From: Coriobacteriia bacterium
GTDB taxonomy: Bacteria; Actinomycetota; Coriobacteriia; Anaerosomatales; Anaerosomataceae
Assembly (NCBI GenBank): GCA_030655755.1
Contig: JAUSOQ010000057.1
Span: 1 to 64,000, forward strand
Length of the DNA: 64,000 nt
Direction of reading: 5' to 3'
Positions 46,501 through 55,417 of this stretch are shown here, piece by piece. The notes under the pieces were generated by a model that had not been told where the DNA came from, searched no databases, and saw nothing but the letters and a program-made list of their open reading frames with translations. The position numbers and the translations under genes were made by a program. The first letter of the stretch is position 1; each line of letters begins with the position of its first letter.

Positions 46501-47037
46501 CTCGGCGATAGCGACGAGTTCGCAGATGGTATGTCTGGCTGGTTCGCCGGCATCCTCGCCAAGGTCGACAAGGTCGCCACACGTGCCGGCAAGCTGATGG
46601 GGACGATCGTGCTGGAAGATCTTGAGGGAAGCATGGAGGGCGTCATGTTCCCACAGGTCTATGAGAAGTACCGGGACGTGGTGGCCGAGGATGCGATCGT
46701 GCGCGTGCGTGCGAAGGTGGAGTCCTCCGACCGCGGCCGCAAGCTGATCGTGCATGAGGTCGAGCTTCTCGCGGCCGACGGTCGTTTCGAGGCGCCGCCG
46801 CAGACGCTGTGGATCTGTTCGGACGTCCGCATGCTCACCAATGGTCGCGGCGCTCGGTTCAAAGAGATCCTCGGTCAGCATCGTGGACGCGATACGGTGA
46901 TGCTCGAGCTCACCAATGGGGGAGATGCACCAAAGAAGGCTCGCATGCCCGATGAGTACAAGGTGAACGCCGGAAGCGCGCAGCTGCACGCCGAGCTCAA
47001 GGAACTGCTCGGCGAAGGGTGCGTAAGGGAGGCCTGA
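43549..47037 (+). CDS. dnaE: DNA polymerase III alpha subunit
   Basis: The 1162-residue polymerase has the N-terminal PHP domain (HLHTHSEYSLLDG), the Pol3 catalytic core with Asp residues in PDIDIDFDDARRGE, then the fingers (GFNKSHSAAYGLVTYQTAYLK), a helix-hairpin-helix region (SGIRGVGEAVVEHV), and a C-terminal OB fold. It is the replicative DnaE1 type. ATG is one base after the YerC gene stop, so the two are coupled. Confidence 0.97.
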   Translation: MSGFVHLHTHSEYSLLDGHARVEKLVERAAELGMPALAITDHGAMYGAVEFYRKAQDKVKPIIGCEAYFTPDSRKKRDGKPNLYHLLLLAKNETGYRNLMAMISEAHIGGFYYKPQVDLELLERYHEGLICTSACMSGIVSKSIERGELTEARRWAETYAGIFGVEDFFLEIQQQGITADNGVTQKQLNVAIASMAGEMGVGLIATNDIHYVMAEDAPAQDLLLCIGTGSTVEERDRFRFSSDQFYMKSAEQMAEIFADYPEAISNTVAIAQRCDLTLEFGRIILPVFEVPERIQVRAENGAYDEQSSLNAYLEEQCLQGLHERYGDPVSEIALARLEHELTVIRDKGFAGYFLVVQDFVQWAKHHGIGVGPGRGSAAGAIIAYALGITALDPLEHGLLFERFLNPERTDMPDIDIDFDDARRGEVIEYVRQKYGEDKVAQIITFNTMKARAAVRDAGRVLGYPYGVPDKIAKQIQEGPDATIAGSLKENPDLKAEYNAGGDTKRIIDAALSLEHIVRGEGVHAAGVVICRDPLHYYTPVKRDTKGDAIVTQYEGTLIAELGLLKMDFLGLRTLTVIADAVRAVKVNHGVDIDIEHIPMNDAKTFELLRRADTVGVFQVESAGMRQLLKDLKPTVFSDLVAILALYRPGPLQSGMVKDFVERKHGRQKVVYYDDRIKHILEETYGTMVYQEQVMRLSMDMAGFSAGKAEKLRKAMGKKKQEIIDALRKEFVEGAVDRDYNRRIAEQVYTDIEKFAQYGFNKSHSAAYGLVTYQTAYLKAHYPAEYMAAVLTSYVGKTDTIVKYVAECNRTGMTVLPPDVNTSGKDFTAVGSSIRFGLSGIRGVGEAVVEHVVVVRTEGGPFTSLHDFCARVDLKQMNKKTLEALIKAGAFDSTGYARKHLMTLMDSCVESALKRQRDQDSGQVSMFDLFDADEHGMDDAVPAPDGDDWEKGIRLAFEKEMLGIYVSDHPLNAVRELIERARSYSLGDSDEFADGMSGWFAGILAKVDKVATRAGKLMGTIVLEDLEGSMEGVMFPQVYEKYRDVVAEDAIVRVRAKVESSDRGRKLIVHEVELLAADGRFEAPPQTLWICSDVRMLTNGRGARFKEILGQHRGRDTVMLELTNGGDAPKKARMPDEYKVNAGSAQLHAELKELLGEGCVREA

Positions 47038-47040
47038 GGG

Positions 47041-47068
47041 TTGACCTTCACGCGGACCCTGCTATACT
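47041..47068 (+). promoter_or_regulatory. Promoter of the histidine operon
   Basis: TTGACC at 47041-47046 and TATACT at 47063-47068, 16 bases apart, form a strong promoter directly after dnaE. The palindrome at 47070-47085 overlaps the expected start of transcription. Confidence 0.75.
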
Positions 47069-47069
47069 C

Positions 47070-47085
47070 CAGTACTGCAGCACTG
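47070..47085 (+). promoter_or_regulatory. Palindromic operator at the his operon start
   Basis: CAGTACTGCAGCACTG is a 16-base near-perfect palindrome (one A/C mismatch) with CTGCAG in the centre. It covers the predicted +1 position and is a good candidate binding site for the YerC-like repressor encoded 3.5 kb upstream. Confidence 0.45.
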
Positions 47086-47121
47086 TAGTGTAGTAAAGCA
47101 AAGTACAGGAGGTGGGTGCTG

Positions 47122-48396
47122 GTGCGTCCAGTGACCCCGAGGGGATTTCGAGATGTGCTTTTTGCCGAGGCGGCCGAACGTGAAGCCGTCGCTTCGGCCA
47201 TGAGCGACGTCTTCGATTCGTGGGGATACGGGCCCGTCGAGACGCCGGTGGTCGAGGAGTACGCGACTTTAGAGGCGGCGGTCGGGCGTTCGCTCGAGGC
47301 GACCGCGTTCCGTCTGTTCGACATCGATGGCTCCCTGCTTGCGCTGCGGCCCGAGATGACGGTGCCGATCGCGCGGCTGGTCGTATCGCGTCTGTCCGCC
47401 GAGCCTGGTCCGCACCGTTTCCGTTACGTTGCGCCGGTGTTTCGCGAGTACGCGTCTTTGCGCGGCCAGTCGCGCCAGTTCACGCAGGCGGGGGTGGAGC
47501 TTGTGGGTGCACCCGGACCTGAAGGCGACGCCGAGATCATCTCCGTGCTGGCTGACGCGCTTGCTGCTGCCGGTCTGAGTGCGTACGCGATCGTCCTCGG
47601 CACCGTGCAGTTGCTGCGCGCACTCATCGAGGCGGCGGGGCTGTCGGAGGGTTGGGGGCAAGCGGTCCTCGATGCTGCTCACGAGCGGAATCTCGTCGAG
47701 ATCGACCGCCTGTCCCGGCATGACAAGGTCCCCGATGCGGTCGGTGACGCGCTGCGTGCTGTACCGCGCATTCGTGGCGGCGCCGATGCCATCGAAGCTG
47801 CCGGTGTATACGCGGCTGCGTGCGGCTGTGCGGGTGTGTTGCGCGATATCCGCGAGACGTACCGCATCCTGGAGGCGACCGGCCTTACCGGCGCGGTCAC
47901 CGTGGATTTCGGCATCATGCGTTCCTTCGACTACTACACGGGTCTCGTGCTCGAGGTCTATGCTCCCGGCCTCGGTCTCCCACTCGGCGGGGGTGGCCGC
48001 TACGATCGCGTACTTGCCGAGTTCGGTGCACCGGCGCCAGCCGCCGGTTTTGCGCTCGGCCTTGAACGCATCATGATCGCGCTGGCAGAACAGGGTGCGA
48101 CTCCGCGAGTCCGGCCCCTGGACGCGGTCATCGGCGGCGAGGTGCCCTCAGAGGTCTTCTCGGCAGCCGCTGCGCTGCGCATCGCTGGCTGGTGTGTCCG
48201 GATCGCGGTCGCCAGAAGTGGTCGAGCGCTTCTTGCCGAGGCGGAGCGGGCAGACGCCGAGGAGGCGCTGGAAGTCGAGGGGAAGCGCGTCTATCGCCTC
48301 GATCGGGCGGGGGAGCGGGCCTTGCCGCTTCAGACGCCATTTCCGGCGCCGCCGACGATGACGTGGGCAGCCGACCGAGAGGAGGGTGCGCGATGA
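47122..48396 (+). CDS. hisZ: ATP phosphoribosyltransferase regulatory subunit
   Basis: The 424-residue HisRS-like protein has the class II synthetase motif segments (FRLFDIDGSLLALRPEMTVPIAR and YYTGLVLEVYAPG, with RYDRVLAEF) but is a paralogue that activates short HisG. It sits directly before hisG, which confirms HisZ over HisS. GTG at 47,122 is 8 bases from an AGGAGG; the GTG at 47,116 is too close. First gene of the his operon. Confidence 0.92.
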   Translation: MRPVTPRGFRDVLFAEAAEREAVASAMSDVFDSWGYGPVETPVVEEYATLEAAVGRSLEATAFRLFDIDGSLLALRPEMTVPIARLVVSRLSAEPGPHRFRYVAPVFREYASLRGQSRQFTQAGVELVGAPGPEGDAEIISVLADALAAAGLSAYAIVLGTVQLLRALIEAAGLSEGWGQAVLDAAHERNLVEIDRLSRHDKVPDAVGDALRAVPRIRGGADAIEAAGVYAAACGCAGVLRDIRETYRILEATGLTGAVTVDFGIMRSFDYYTGLVLEVYAPGLGLPLGGGGRYDRVLAEFGAPAPAAGFALGLERIMIALAEQGATPRVRPLDAVIGGEVPSEVFSAAAALRIAGWCVRIAVARSGRALLAEAERADAEEALEVEGKRVYRLDRAGERALPLQTPFPAPPTMTWAADREEGAR

Positions 48397-49088
48397 TCGC
48401 GCGCAATCCCGGGTCGCGCTCGCGCGGCGGCAAGCTCCGCATAGCCGTGCCCAAGGGCGCACTCTACGATGACTCCGTACGCGTGCTTCGCACGGCTGGC
48501 GTGGACGTTGGTGGCCTTGCCGACCCCGGCCGTCAACTCATGGTGTCCACCGCCGATATGGATTTCATCATCGCGCGTCCCACCGACATCCCTGTCTACG
48601 TGGCATACGGCGGCGTGGACGTGGCGATCGCCGGCAAGGACGTGCTGCTCGAAGCCGATCTCGACGTCGTCGAACTGCTCGACCTCGGTTTTGGCGGTTG
48701 CCGGTTCGTGGTGGCCGAGCCAGAGGATGCGGTGCGCAGTGTGGAGGAGCTCTACCGCCACCTCGGCGTTATCCGAGTGGCCACCAAGTACCCGCGCATC
48801 ACCGAGAAGCACTTCGCGGAGAGCGGCGTGCAGGTCGAGGTCGTGAAGCTGCACGGCAACATCGAACTCGCCCCGTTGATCGGGCTTGCCGATCAGATCG
48901 TGGACATCACGGCGACAGGCAGCACGCTCGCTCAGAACCGGCTACGCATCGTCGATGAGGTACTCGCCTCAACGGCGCGCTTCGTCGCGAATCCGGCGAG
49001 CATGCGTACCGAATCAGCGCGCGTCACCGAGCTTGCCGATCGTATCGCGGCTGTCGTGCCGCTCACCAGAGAGGATGACGTCTCATGA
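48393..49088 (+). CDS. hisG: ATP phosphoribosyltransferase, short form
   Basis: The 231-residue enzyme makes phosphoribosyl-ATP, the first step of histidine synthesis. AVPKGALYDDSV, VAIAGKDVLLEAD and DITATGSTLAQN (PRPP-binding) are visible. It lacks the C-terminal feedback domain, so it must work with HisZ. ATG overlaps hisZ by 4 bp. Confidence 0.95.
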   Translation: MIARNPGSRSRGGKLRIAVPKGALYDDSVRVLRTAGVDVGGLADPGRQLMVSTADMDFIIARPTDIPVYVAYGGVDVAIAGKDVLLEADLDVVELLDLGFGGCRFVVAEPEDAVRSVEELYRHLGVIRVATKYPRITEKHFAESGVQVEVVKLHGNIELAPLIGLADQIVDITATGSTLAQNRLRIVDEVLASTARFVANPASMRTESARVTELADRIAAVVPLTREDDVS

Positions 49089-50404
49089 TGCGCCGCATCG
49101 AACTCGTCCGTGGCCGTCGTCTCACGCCTGCCGATATCGCCCGCTCCGGCGGTATCGACGTCGAGGTCTTAGGCGTCGCACAGCGGATCATCGATGACGT
49201 GAAGGCACGCGGTGACGAGGCTGTCTTCGAGCACACCGCGCAACTGGACAAGGTGACGCTGACGGAGTTGCGTGTGAGCGAGGCGGAGATCGAGGCCGCG
49301 CTCGAGGTCGTCGGTGATGAGTTCAAAGAAGCCATCGCGTTGGCCGCTGCCGCGATCGAGTCCTTCTGCCGGCGCCAGGTGCCCCAGAGCTGGTTCACCA
49401 CCGAGGAGGGCGGCGTCTTCCTCGGCCAGAAGGTCACACCGTTGCGCCGTGTGGGCATCTACGTGCCCGGCGGACGCGCGTGCTATCCGTCCTCGGTGCT
49501 GATGAACGCCATCCCGGCGATCGTGGCAGGCGTGGAGGAGATCGCGATGGTCGTCCCGCCGACATCGGACGGTAGTGTGAACCCGTACACGCTGGCCGCT
49601 GCGGCCGAGGCGGGCCTGACCGAGATATACAAAGTGGGCGGAGCGCAGGCAGTGGCAGCGCTTGCGTATGGTACGGAGAGCATCCCGCGCGTGGACAAGA
49701 TCACCGGCCCCGGCAACGCATACGTGACCGCCGCCAAAAAGCTCGTGATGGGTGAGGTCGGTATCGACATGCTTGCCGGTCCCAGTGAGGTACTGGTACT
49801 TGCCGATGAGACCGCCGAGCCTGCATTCGTGGCGGTCGATCTCATGGCGCAGGCCGAGCATGACCCCCGTGCCGCCACCTACCTGGTCACGACCGACCCC
49901 ACGCTTCCCGACGAGGTCGAGCAAGCGCTCGCGATCCTGCTCGAGGACTCACCGCGCGCCGATGTCGTCGAGCGCTCGCTCACCGACAACGGCATCATCG
50001 TCGTGTGCCCGGACCTGGATGTGGCTCTGGACGCCGCGAACCTTATCGCGCCGGAGCACCTCGAGGTCATGATGGCCGAGCCCTTCGAGTTGCTCGGCTC
50101 CATCCGGAATGCCGGTGCGATCTTCCTCGGACCGTGGACGCCCGAGAGTGTCGGCGACTACATCGCCGGCCCCAACCACGTCCTGCCCACCGGCGGCACG
50201 GCGCGCTTCTCCAGTCCGCTGTCGGTCGAGGACTTCGTGAAGAGGTCCTCGGTGCTCAGCTACTCACTGGAGGCTCTCGAGATGGACGGTCCTGCGGTGA
50301 TGACCATTGCCAACGCCGAGGGTCTCGACGCGCACTCCCGGGCGGTCGGTCTGCGCCTTGCGATGACGCTCGGCATGGAGGACGAGATGGGTGAGGAGGC
50401 ATGA
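49085..50404 (+). CDS. hisD: Histidinol dehydrogenase
   Basis: The 439-residue NAD/Zn enzyme performs the last two oxidations to histidine. [40 protein letters not shown] and the [10 protein letters not shown] loop are family marks, with zinc ligands in AEHDPRAAT and [12 protein letters not shown] overlaps hisG by 4 bp. Confidence 0.96.
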   Translation: MMRRIELVRGRRLTPADIARSGGIDVEVLGVAQRIIDDVKARGDEAVFEHTAQLDKVTLTELRVSEAEIEAALEVVGDEFKEAIALAAAAIESFCRRQVPQSWFTTEEGGVFLGQKVTPLRRVGIYVPGGRACYPSSVLMNAIPAIVAGVEEIAMVVPPTSDGSVNPYTLAAAAEAGLTEIYKVGGAQAVAALAYGTESIPRVDKITGPGNAYVTAAKKLVMGEVGIDMLAGPSEVLVLADETAEPAFVAVDLMAQAEHDPRAATYLVTTDPTLPDEVEQALAILLEDSPRADVVERSLTDNGIIVVCPDLDVALDAANLIAPEHLEVMMAEPFELLGSIRNAGAIFLGPWTPESVGDYIAGPNHVLPTGGTARFSSPLSVEDFVKRSSVLSYSLEALEMDGPAVMTIANAEGLDAHSRAVGLRLAMTLGMEDEMGEEA

Positions 50405-51546
50405 TGGATCGCCTGCGCTCACCGCGTCCCGAGCTTGAAGAACTGGTGCCCTACGACGCCAAGGAGGTACGCGCCGAGGTCATGCTCGCCTCCAACGAGA
50501 ACCCCGTTAACTTGCCGGGGGAGCTGCTTGAAAAGCTCGCTGATCGCGTGCGTGACATGGAGATCAACCGCTACCCCGACCCGCTTTCCAATCACCTGCG
50601 GAAGCTGATCGCCGAGGCGAACGGCCTGGAGCCCGTCAACGTCTTGGTCGGCAACGGTGGCGACGAGCTCATCTTAGACCTCCTGCTCGCGTGGGGCGGG
50701 CCCGGTCGCAAGCTGCTCGATCTGCCACCGACGTTCTCCATGTACGGCATCGACGCACAGATGACCGGGACCGAGATCGTGCGCATCCCGCGTCGGGCGG
50801 ACTTCAGGGTCGACTCCGATGCTGTGCTGGCGCGTCTGAGCGAGGGCGACATCGATATCATCGTGATCTCGAACCCCAATAACCCGACCGGCGACATCAG
50901 CCCCGAGACGCTGCTCATCGACATCCTCAACACCACGGACGCACTCGTGTTGATCGACGAGGCGTACTTCGAGTTCAGTCGCCACACCATGCGTCCGCAT
51001 ATGGAGCGCCACCCCAACCTCGTCATACTGCGAACGTTCTCCAAGGCGTTCTCGCTCGCCGGTCTGCGCGCGGGTTACCTGCTCGCGCACGAGGACGTCA
51101 TACGGGAGCTCACGAAGGTGCGTCAACCGTACTCGGTCAATCGATTCACGCAGTTGGCGGCGTCGCTCGTCTTCCGGGAGCGCGTCGTCTTCCAAGCCGG
51201 CATTCACGAGATACTGCGGAACCGCGACATGCTCATCCATGGGCTTTCCGGTATGGACGGCGTCACGGTCTTCGCGTCCGAGGCGAACTTCGTGCTGTTC
51301 CGCGTGCCGCACGCCTCGGCGGTGTGGCGCGATCTGTTGCACGATCACTCGATCTTGATCAGGGATTTCTCTCGTACGCCGGGTCTTGAGGACTGCTTAC
51401 GCGTGACCGTGGGCACTGACGATGAGACACGGCGCTTCATCGTTGCGATGGAGGAGATACTGGCCTCGCGGCACGCATCGGACATCTTCGGCCTCTCCGC
51501 TGTGGCCGAACGTCACCAGAACGGGGGCAAGCCGACCGATGAGTAG
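50401..51546 (+). CDS. hisC: Histidinol-phosphate aminotransferase
   Basis: The 381-residue fold-type I PLP enzyme makes histidinol phosphate. NGGDELILDLLL, SNPNNPTGD, and the PLP Lys in LRTFSKAFSLAGLRAGY are clear. Start overlaps hisD by 4 bp and the stop overlaps hisB. Confidence 0.94.
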   Translation: MMDRLRSPRPELEELVPYDAKEVRAEVMLASNENPVNLPGELLEKLADRVRDMEINRYPDPLSNHLRKLIAEANGLEPVNVLVGNGGDELILDLLLAWGGPGRKLLDLPPTFSMYGIDAQMTGTEIVRIPRRADFRVDSDAVLARLSEGDIDIIVISNPNNPTGDISPETLLIDILNTTDALVLIDEAYFEFSRHTMRPHMERHPNLVILRTFSKAFSLAGLRAGYLLAHEDVIRELTKVRQPYSVNRFTQLAASLVFRERVVFQAGIHEILRNRDMLIHGLSGMDGVTVFASEANFVLFRVPHASAVWRDLLHDHSILIRDFSRTPGLEDCLRVTVGTDDETRRFIVAMEEILASRHASDIFGLSAVAERHQNGGKPTDE

Positions 51547-52126
51547 GACCGCCGAGATAACCCGCACGACCAGCGAGACCGACATCACCCTACGGCTCGA
51601 TCTCGATGGGGACGGGAGCGTGTCGGTCTCCACGGGCGTCCCCTTCTTCGACCACATGCTCGATGCCCTCGGGCGCCACATGAGCGCCTCGCTCGGTGTG
51701 GAGGCCACGGGTGACCTCGCCGTGGACGCGCACCACACGGTGGAAGACGTCGGGATCTGCTTGGGAGATGCGTTCGCTCGTGCGCTTGGTGACAAGCGTG
51801 GCATCCGCCGCTTCGGCTCCGCTGTCGTCCCGATGGATGAGGCGCTCGTGCTGTGCGCCGTCGACATCTCGGGACGCGGGCAGCTGCACTACGCGGTGGA
51901 TGTGCCCATCGAGATCATCGGCACCTTTGACACGACGCTTGCCAAGGAGTTCTTAGTGGCGTTCGCGACCAACGCCGGCATCACGCTGCACTTGAGAGGA
52001 CTCGCAGGCGAGAACGCACACCACATCATCGAGGCGACGTTCAAGGCTGTCGCGCGAGCATTGTACGAGGCGGTCTCTATCGATCCGCGGGTCGCCGACG
52101 TGCCGTCCACGAAAGGCACGCTGTGA
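51539..52126 (+). CDS. hisB: Imidazoleglycerol-phosphate dehydratase
   Basis: The 195-residue single-domain dehydratase has FFDHMLDALGRHM, DAHHTVEDVGI and GENAHHIIEATFKAVARAL, the two half-repeats with the Mn ligands. No phosphatase domain is fused, so histidinol phosphatase must be encoded elsewhere. Overlaps hisC by 8 bp. Confidence 0.96.
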   Translation: MSRTAEITRTTSETDITLRLDLDGDGSVSVSTGVPFFDHMLDALGRHMSASLGVEATGDLAVDAHHTVEDVGICLGDAFARALGDKRGIRRFGSAVVPMDEALVLCAVDISGRGQLHYAVDVPIEIIGTFDTTLAKEFLVAFATNAGITLHLRGLAGENAHHIIEATFKAVARALYEAVSIDPRVADVPSTKGTL

Positions 52127-52743
52127 TCGCGATCGTCGACTACCGTATGGGCAATCTGCGCAGTGTGCAGAAGGGCTTCGAGCATGCCGGGGTCGCCGAC
52201 GTGCTCGTCACCGATGACCCGGCGGTCGTCTCGGCGGCTGACGGTATCGTGCTGCCCGGCGTGGGCGCTTTTCGCGACGCCGCTGCGAACCTCAAGGCCT
52301 CGGGGCTCTGGGATCTCGTTGTTGCACGGGTGGCCGAGGGAACGCCGTTCCTCGGCATCTGCCTGGGTATGCAGCTTCTTGCCGATGTGGGCCTGGAGGA
52401 TGGGGAGTGGGAAGGTCTGGGCATCGTTCCCGGTGCCTGCACGCGACTGCCCGGCGGTGTGAAGATCCCGCACATCGGATGGAACACGGTGATCTACCCA
52501 CGTGAGAGCCGCTTGTTCTCAGGTGTCCCGGAAGACACGGCGTTCTATTTCGTGCACTCCTATCGTCTCGAACCGGCCGATCCTTCCTGTATCATCGGCC
52601 TTACGGAGTATGGTGTGCCATTCGCGGCTGCGGTCCACAGGGGCTCAGCGTACGCAGTGCAGTTCCATCCAGAGAAGTCCTCTGAGATGGGCTTACGGTT
52701 GTTGGCGAATTTCGGTGACATCGTGAAGGAGACACGCCTGTGA
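52123..52743 (+). CDS. hisH: Imidazole glycerol phosphate synthase, glutaminase subunit
   Basis: The 206-residue class I glutaminase has the nucleophile Cys in GICLGMQLL, and the His/Glu pair in VQFHPEKSSEMG. It feeds ammonia to HisF. GTG overlaps hisB by 4 bp. Confidence 0.96.
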   Translation: MIAIVDYRMGNLRSVQKGFEHAGVADVLVTDDPAVVSAADGIVLPGVGAFRDAAANLKASGLWDLVVARVAEGTPFLGICLGMQLLADVGLEDGEWEGLGIVPGACTRLPGGVKIPHIGWNTVIYPRESRLFSGVPEDTAFYFVHSYRLEPADPSCIIGLTEYGVPFAAAVHRGSAYAVQFHPEKSSEMGLRLLANFGDIVKETRL

Positions 52744-53465
52744 TCATCTTTCCGGCGATCGACATCCTCGACGGCAAGGTCGTCAGGTTGCGGCAGGGAC
52801 GCCTCGACTCTGTGACCGTATACAATGATGATCCCGTCGACCAGGCCAGACGCTGGGCTGCAGCAGGCGCCGAATGGATACACGTCGTCGATCTTGATGG
52901 CGCGGTAACAGGGGAACCCGTCAACCTGCCGATCATCCGGCGCATCGTTGGCGAGGGCATCCCGGTCCAGATGGGTGGCGGTATCCGCTCGATGGAGATG
53001 CTCGAGCGTATCTATGATTCGGGCGTGCAGCGCACCGTTCTCGGCACCGCTCTCATCACACAGCCCTCACTTGTGGTTGAGGCCTGCGAGCGTTTCGAAG
53101 GTATCGTCGCCGGTGTGGATGCGCGTGACGGGAAGGTCGCGATCCAGGGTTGGCGCGAAGGCACCGAGTATGGCGTGCTGGGACTCGTTCGAGAACTCGA
53201 AGTGCTGGGTGTGCGCCGTCTCGCCTACACCGATATCAGTCGTGACGGGCTGCAGACCGGCGTGAACTACGGCGCATACCGTGCGCTGGCGTCCCAGGTC
53301 GGTATCCCGATCATCGCGTCGGGCGGGGTCTCCTCGCTTCAAGACATCACAGACCTGCTCACGATCGGCTTGCAGGTCGAGGGTGTCATCATCGGTCGCG
53401 CTCTTTACGAGGGCGTGTTCACGCTGGAAGACGCTCTGGCCACTGCCTGCGGTGAGGAGTCCTAG
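52740..53465 (+). CDS. hisA: Phosphoribosylformimino-AICAR-phosphate isomerase
   Basis: The 241-residue TIM barrel has the catalytic Asp in PAIDILDGKVVRL and the second in TDISRDGLQTGVN, with phosphate loops GGGIRS and ASGGVSS. In some actinobacteria this enzyme is PriA and also does the TrpF step; a trpF is missing from the trp operon visible here. GTG overlaps hisH by 4 bp. Confidence 0.95.
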   Translation: MIIFPAIDILDGKVVRLRQGRLDSVTVYNDDPVDQARRWAAAGAEWIHVVDLDGAVTGEPVNLPIIRRIVGEGIPVQMGGGIRSMEMLERIYDSGVQRTVLGTALITQPSLVVEACERFEGIVAGVDARDGKVAIQGWREGTEYGVLGLVRELEVLGVRRLAYTDISRDGLQTGVNYGAYRALASQVGIPIIASGGVSSLQDITDLLTIGLQVEGVIIGRALYEGVFTLEDALATACGEES

Positions 53466-53468
53466 CCT

Positions 53469-54236
53469 GTGCTGACCAAGCGTGTCATTCCTTGCCTGGA
53501 CGTACACGCGGGACGGGTCGTCAAGGGCGTGAACTTCATCAACCTGCGGGATGCCGGCGATCCGGTCGAACTCGCGGCAGCCTATGACACTGAAGGCGCT
53601 GACGAGCTCGTCTTCCTCGATATCACAGCGACACACGAAGAGCGGCCCCTCATGCTCGAAGTGGCGAGACGTGCCGCCGAGGAGGTGTTCATCCCGTACA
53701 CCGTGGGCGGAGGGATGCGCTGTTCCGCAGATATCCGTGCGATGCTCGCCGCAGGTTGCGACAAGATCTCCATGAACTCGGCTGCGGTCAACACGCCGGA
53801 GCTGATCACCGAGACGGCGCGCATCTATGGCGCGCAGTGCATCGTCGTCGCGATAGACGCTCGGCGAGTACCTGGTTCGAGCCCGACTCGCTGGGAGGTC
53901 TTCGTCTCCGGCGGCCGCACGAACACGGGTATGAGTGCGGTCACATGGGCCGAGGAGGCCGAGCGACGCGGCGCAGGAGAGGTCTTACTCACGAGCATGG
54001 ATCGAGACGGTACGAAAGACGGGTACGATATCGACCTCACGCGCGCGATCACCGACAAGGTCAACGTTCCTGTGATCGCGAGTGGCGGAGCGGGGGAGCT
54101 CGATCACTTCGCCGAGGTCGTGATAGAGGCGGACGCGGACGCCGTGCTCGCCGCGAGTGTCTTCCATTTCGGCGAGTTCTCGATCCGACAGGTCAAAGAG
54201 CACATGGCCCAGGCCGGGATCGCGGTGAGGCTGTAG
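53469..54236 (+). CDS. hisF: Imidazole glycerol phosphate synthase, cyclase subunit
   Basis: The 255-residue barrel has the catalytic Asp in [13 protein letters not shown] and the second in [13 protein letters not shown], and the phosphate loops VGGGMR and ASGGAG. It uses HisH ammonia to form IGP and AICAR. It starts 3 bases after hisA. Confidence 0.96.
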   Translation: MLTKRVIPCLDVHAGRVVKGVNFINLRDAGDPVELAAAYDTEGADELVFLDITATHEERPLMLEVARRAAEEVFIPYTVGGGMRCSADIRAMLAAGCDKISMNSAAVNTPELITETARIYGAQCIVVAIDARRVPGSSPTRWEVFVSGGRTNTGMSAVTWAEEAERRGAGEVLLTSMDRDGTKDGYDIDLTRAITDKVNVPVIASGGAGELDHFAEVVIEADADAVLAASVFHFGEFSIRQVKEHMAQAGIAVRL

Positions 54237-54653
54237 ATGAAGAAGACGAATGGCACACCTCGGCGTTGGCCGATCATCGCAGCTGCTGCCGCGGGCTCGG
54301 TGCCCGCGCTGGTCGCCGCCTGGTTCATGTGGGCGATCAACAGCGGTGCGCTTTCCGAGTTCGGCACGGTCGGCTTCGGTATCAGCATGCTCGTCATCAT
54401 CTTGTGGTGGATGGGTGTGACCATCGGCGTGATGCGTGCGGCGCTTTTCGCGGATAGGATGGCTGCCGGCGTGCTGGCCGGAGCTTTCTCGGCGGTGGCG
54501 CTGGTGGGGGCTTTGCTGCTGTCTCAGTCGCCGGAGAGCTGGACATCGACGATCGCCTCGCCGGGCGCCTGGCTCGGCGCGCTCGTCATCATCGCAGTCC
54601 CGTCCGTGATGGGTCTACTGTTCGCCGAGAAGCAACTGACCCGTCGCCGATAG
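54237..54653 (+). CDS. Four-helix membrane protein in the his operon
   Basis: The 138-residue protein has four membrane helices (about residues 10-34, 43-63, 76-95 and 104-125) and a short basic tail (KQLTRRR). No family was recognised. Its ATG follows the hisF stop without a gap, so it is translated with the his genes, but nothing ties it to histidine chemistry. A small transporter or membrane factor is possible but not supported. Confidence 0.7.
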   Translation: MKKTNGTPRRWPIIAAAAAGSVPALVAAWFMWAINSGALSEFGTVGFGISMLVIILWWMGVTIGVMRAALFADRMAAGVLAGAFSAVALVGALLLSQSPESWTSTIASPGAWLGALVIIAVPSVMGLLFAEKQLTRRR

Positions 54654-54679
54654 CGACGGTAGTGGAGAGAGGACATCTT

Positions 54680-55057
54680 ATGGAACTGCCGGAGCTCTCG
54701 TTCGACAAGCGGGGACTCATCACCGTCGTCGTCCAGCAATACGACACCCTCGAGGTCCTCATGGTCGCCTGGATGGACGCCGAGGCGCTCAGCCGCACCA
54801 TGGGCAGCGGTCGCGCCTGGTACTGGAGCCGCTCGCGTCAGGTGTACTGGATGAAGGGTGAGACCTCGGGACACGTCCAGGAGGTCAAGGAGATCCGCTA
54901 CGACTGCGACGCGGACACGCTGTTGCTGCTCGTCGACCAGGTGGGCGTCGCCTGCCACACTGGCGCACGTACGTGTTTCTTCCGTTCGCTGTATCCGGTT
55001 GCCGAGCGCGAAGCGCCCACGGCGGTTCCTGATGGAGACAACATCCCGCTGTCTTAA
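54680..55057 (+). CDS. hisI: Phosphoribosyl-AMP cyclohydrolase
   Basis: The 125-residue Zn enzyme opens the adenine ring of [28 protein letters not shown], the [14 protein letters not shown] segment, and the Cys cluster [12 protein letters not shown] are visible. It is not fused to HisE. ATG at 54,680 has GAGAGGA upstream. Confidence 0.95.
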   Translation: MELPELSFDKRGLITVVVQQYDTLEVLMVAWMDAEALSRTMGSGRAWYWSRSRQVYWMKGETSGHVQEVKEIRYDCDADTLLLLVDQVGVACHTGARTCFFRSLYPVAEREAPTAVPDGDNIPLS

Positions 55058-55075
55058 GACAAGGAGTGTGACTGT

Positions 55076-55411
55076 ATGACCGATCTTGACCCGCTCGGTG
55101 CACCTCAGCCCGTGAGTGTGCCCGATCTGGGAACCGTGCTTGAAGATGTGTTCGCAGTCCTCGAGCAGCGCAAGCGCGACATGCCCGAGGACAGCTACAC
55201 CGCCAAGCTTCTGCTCGGCCCGCTGGACAAGCTTTTGAAGAAGATCGCCGAGGAGTCCGGCGAGGTCATCATCGCCGCCGCCGAGCGCAACGTCACGCAG
55301 CTGCGTTACGAGTTGGGCGACCTGCTCTACCACATGCTCGTTGTCATGGTCCGCGAGAACATCTCGCTCGATGACATGGCGACCGAGATGGCCGACCGCA
55401 GGCGCAAGTAG
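55076..55411 (+). CDS. hisE: Phosphoribosyl-ATP pyrophosphatase
   Basis: The 111-residue all-helical NTP pyrophosphohydrolase has KIAEESGEVIIAA and ELGDLLYHMLVVM, the metal-binding Glu/Asp motifs of the MazG-like fold. It removes pyrophosphate from PR-ATP. Last enzyme gene of the his operon. Confidence 0.94.
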   Translation: MTDLDPLGAPQPVSVPDLGTVLEDVFAVLEQRKRDMPEDSYTAKLLLGPLDKLLKKIAEESGEVIIAAAERNVTQLRYELGDLLYHMLVVMVRENISLDDMATEMADRRRK

Positions 55412-55417
55412 CACGCC

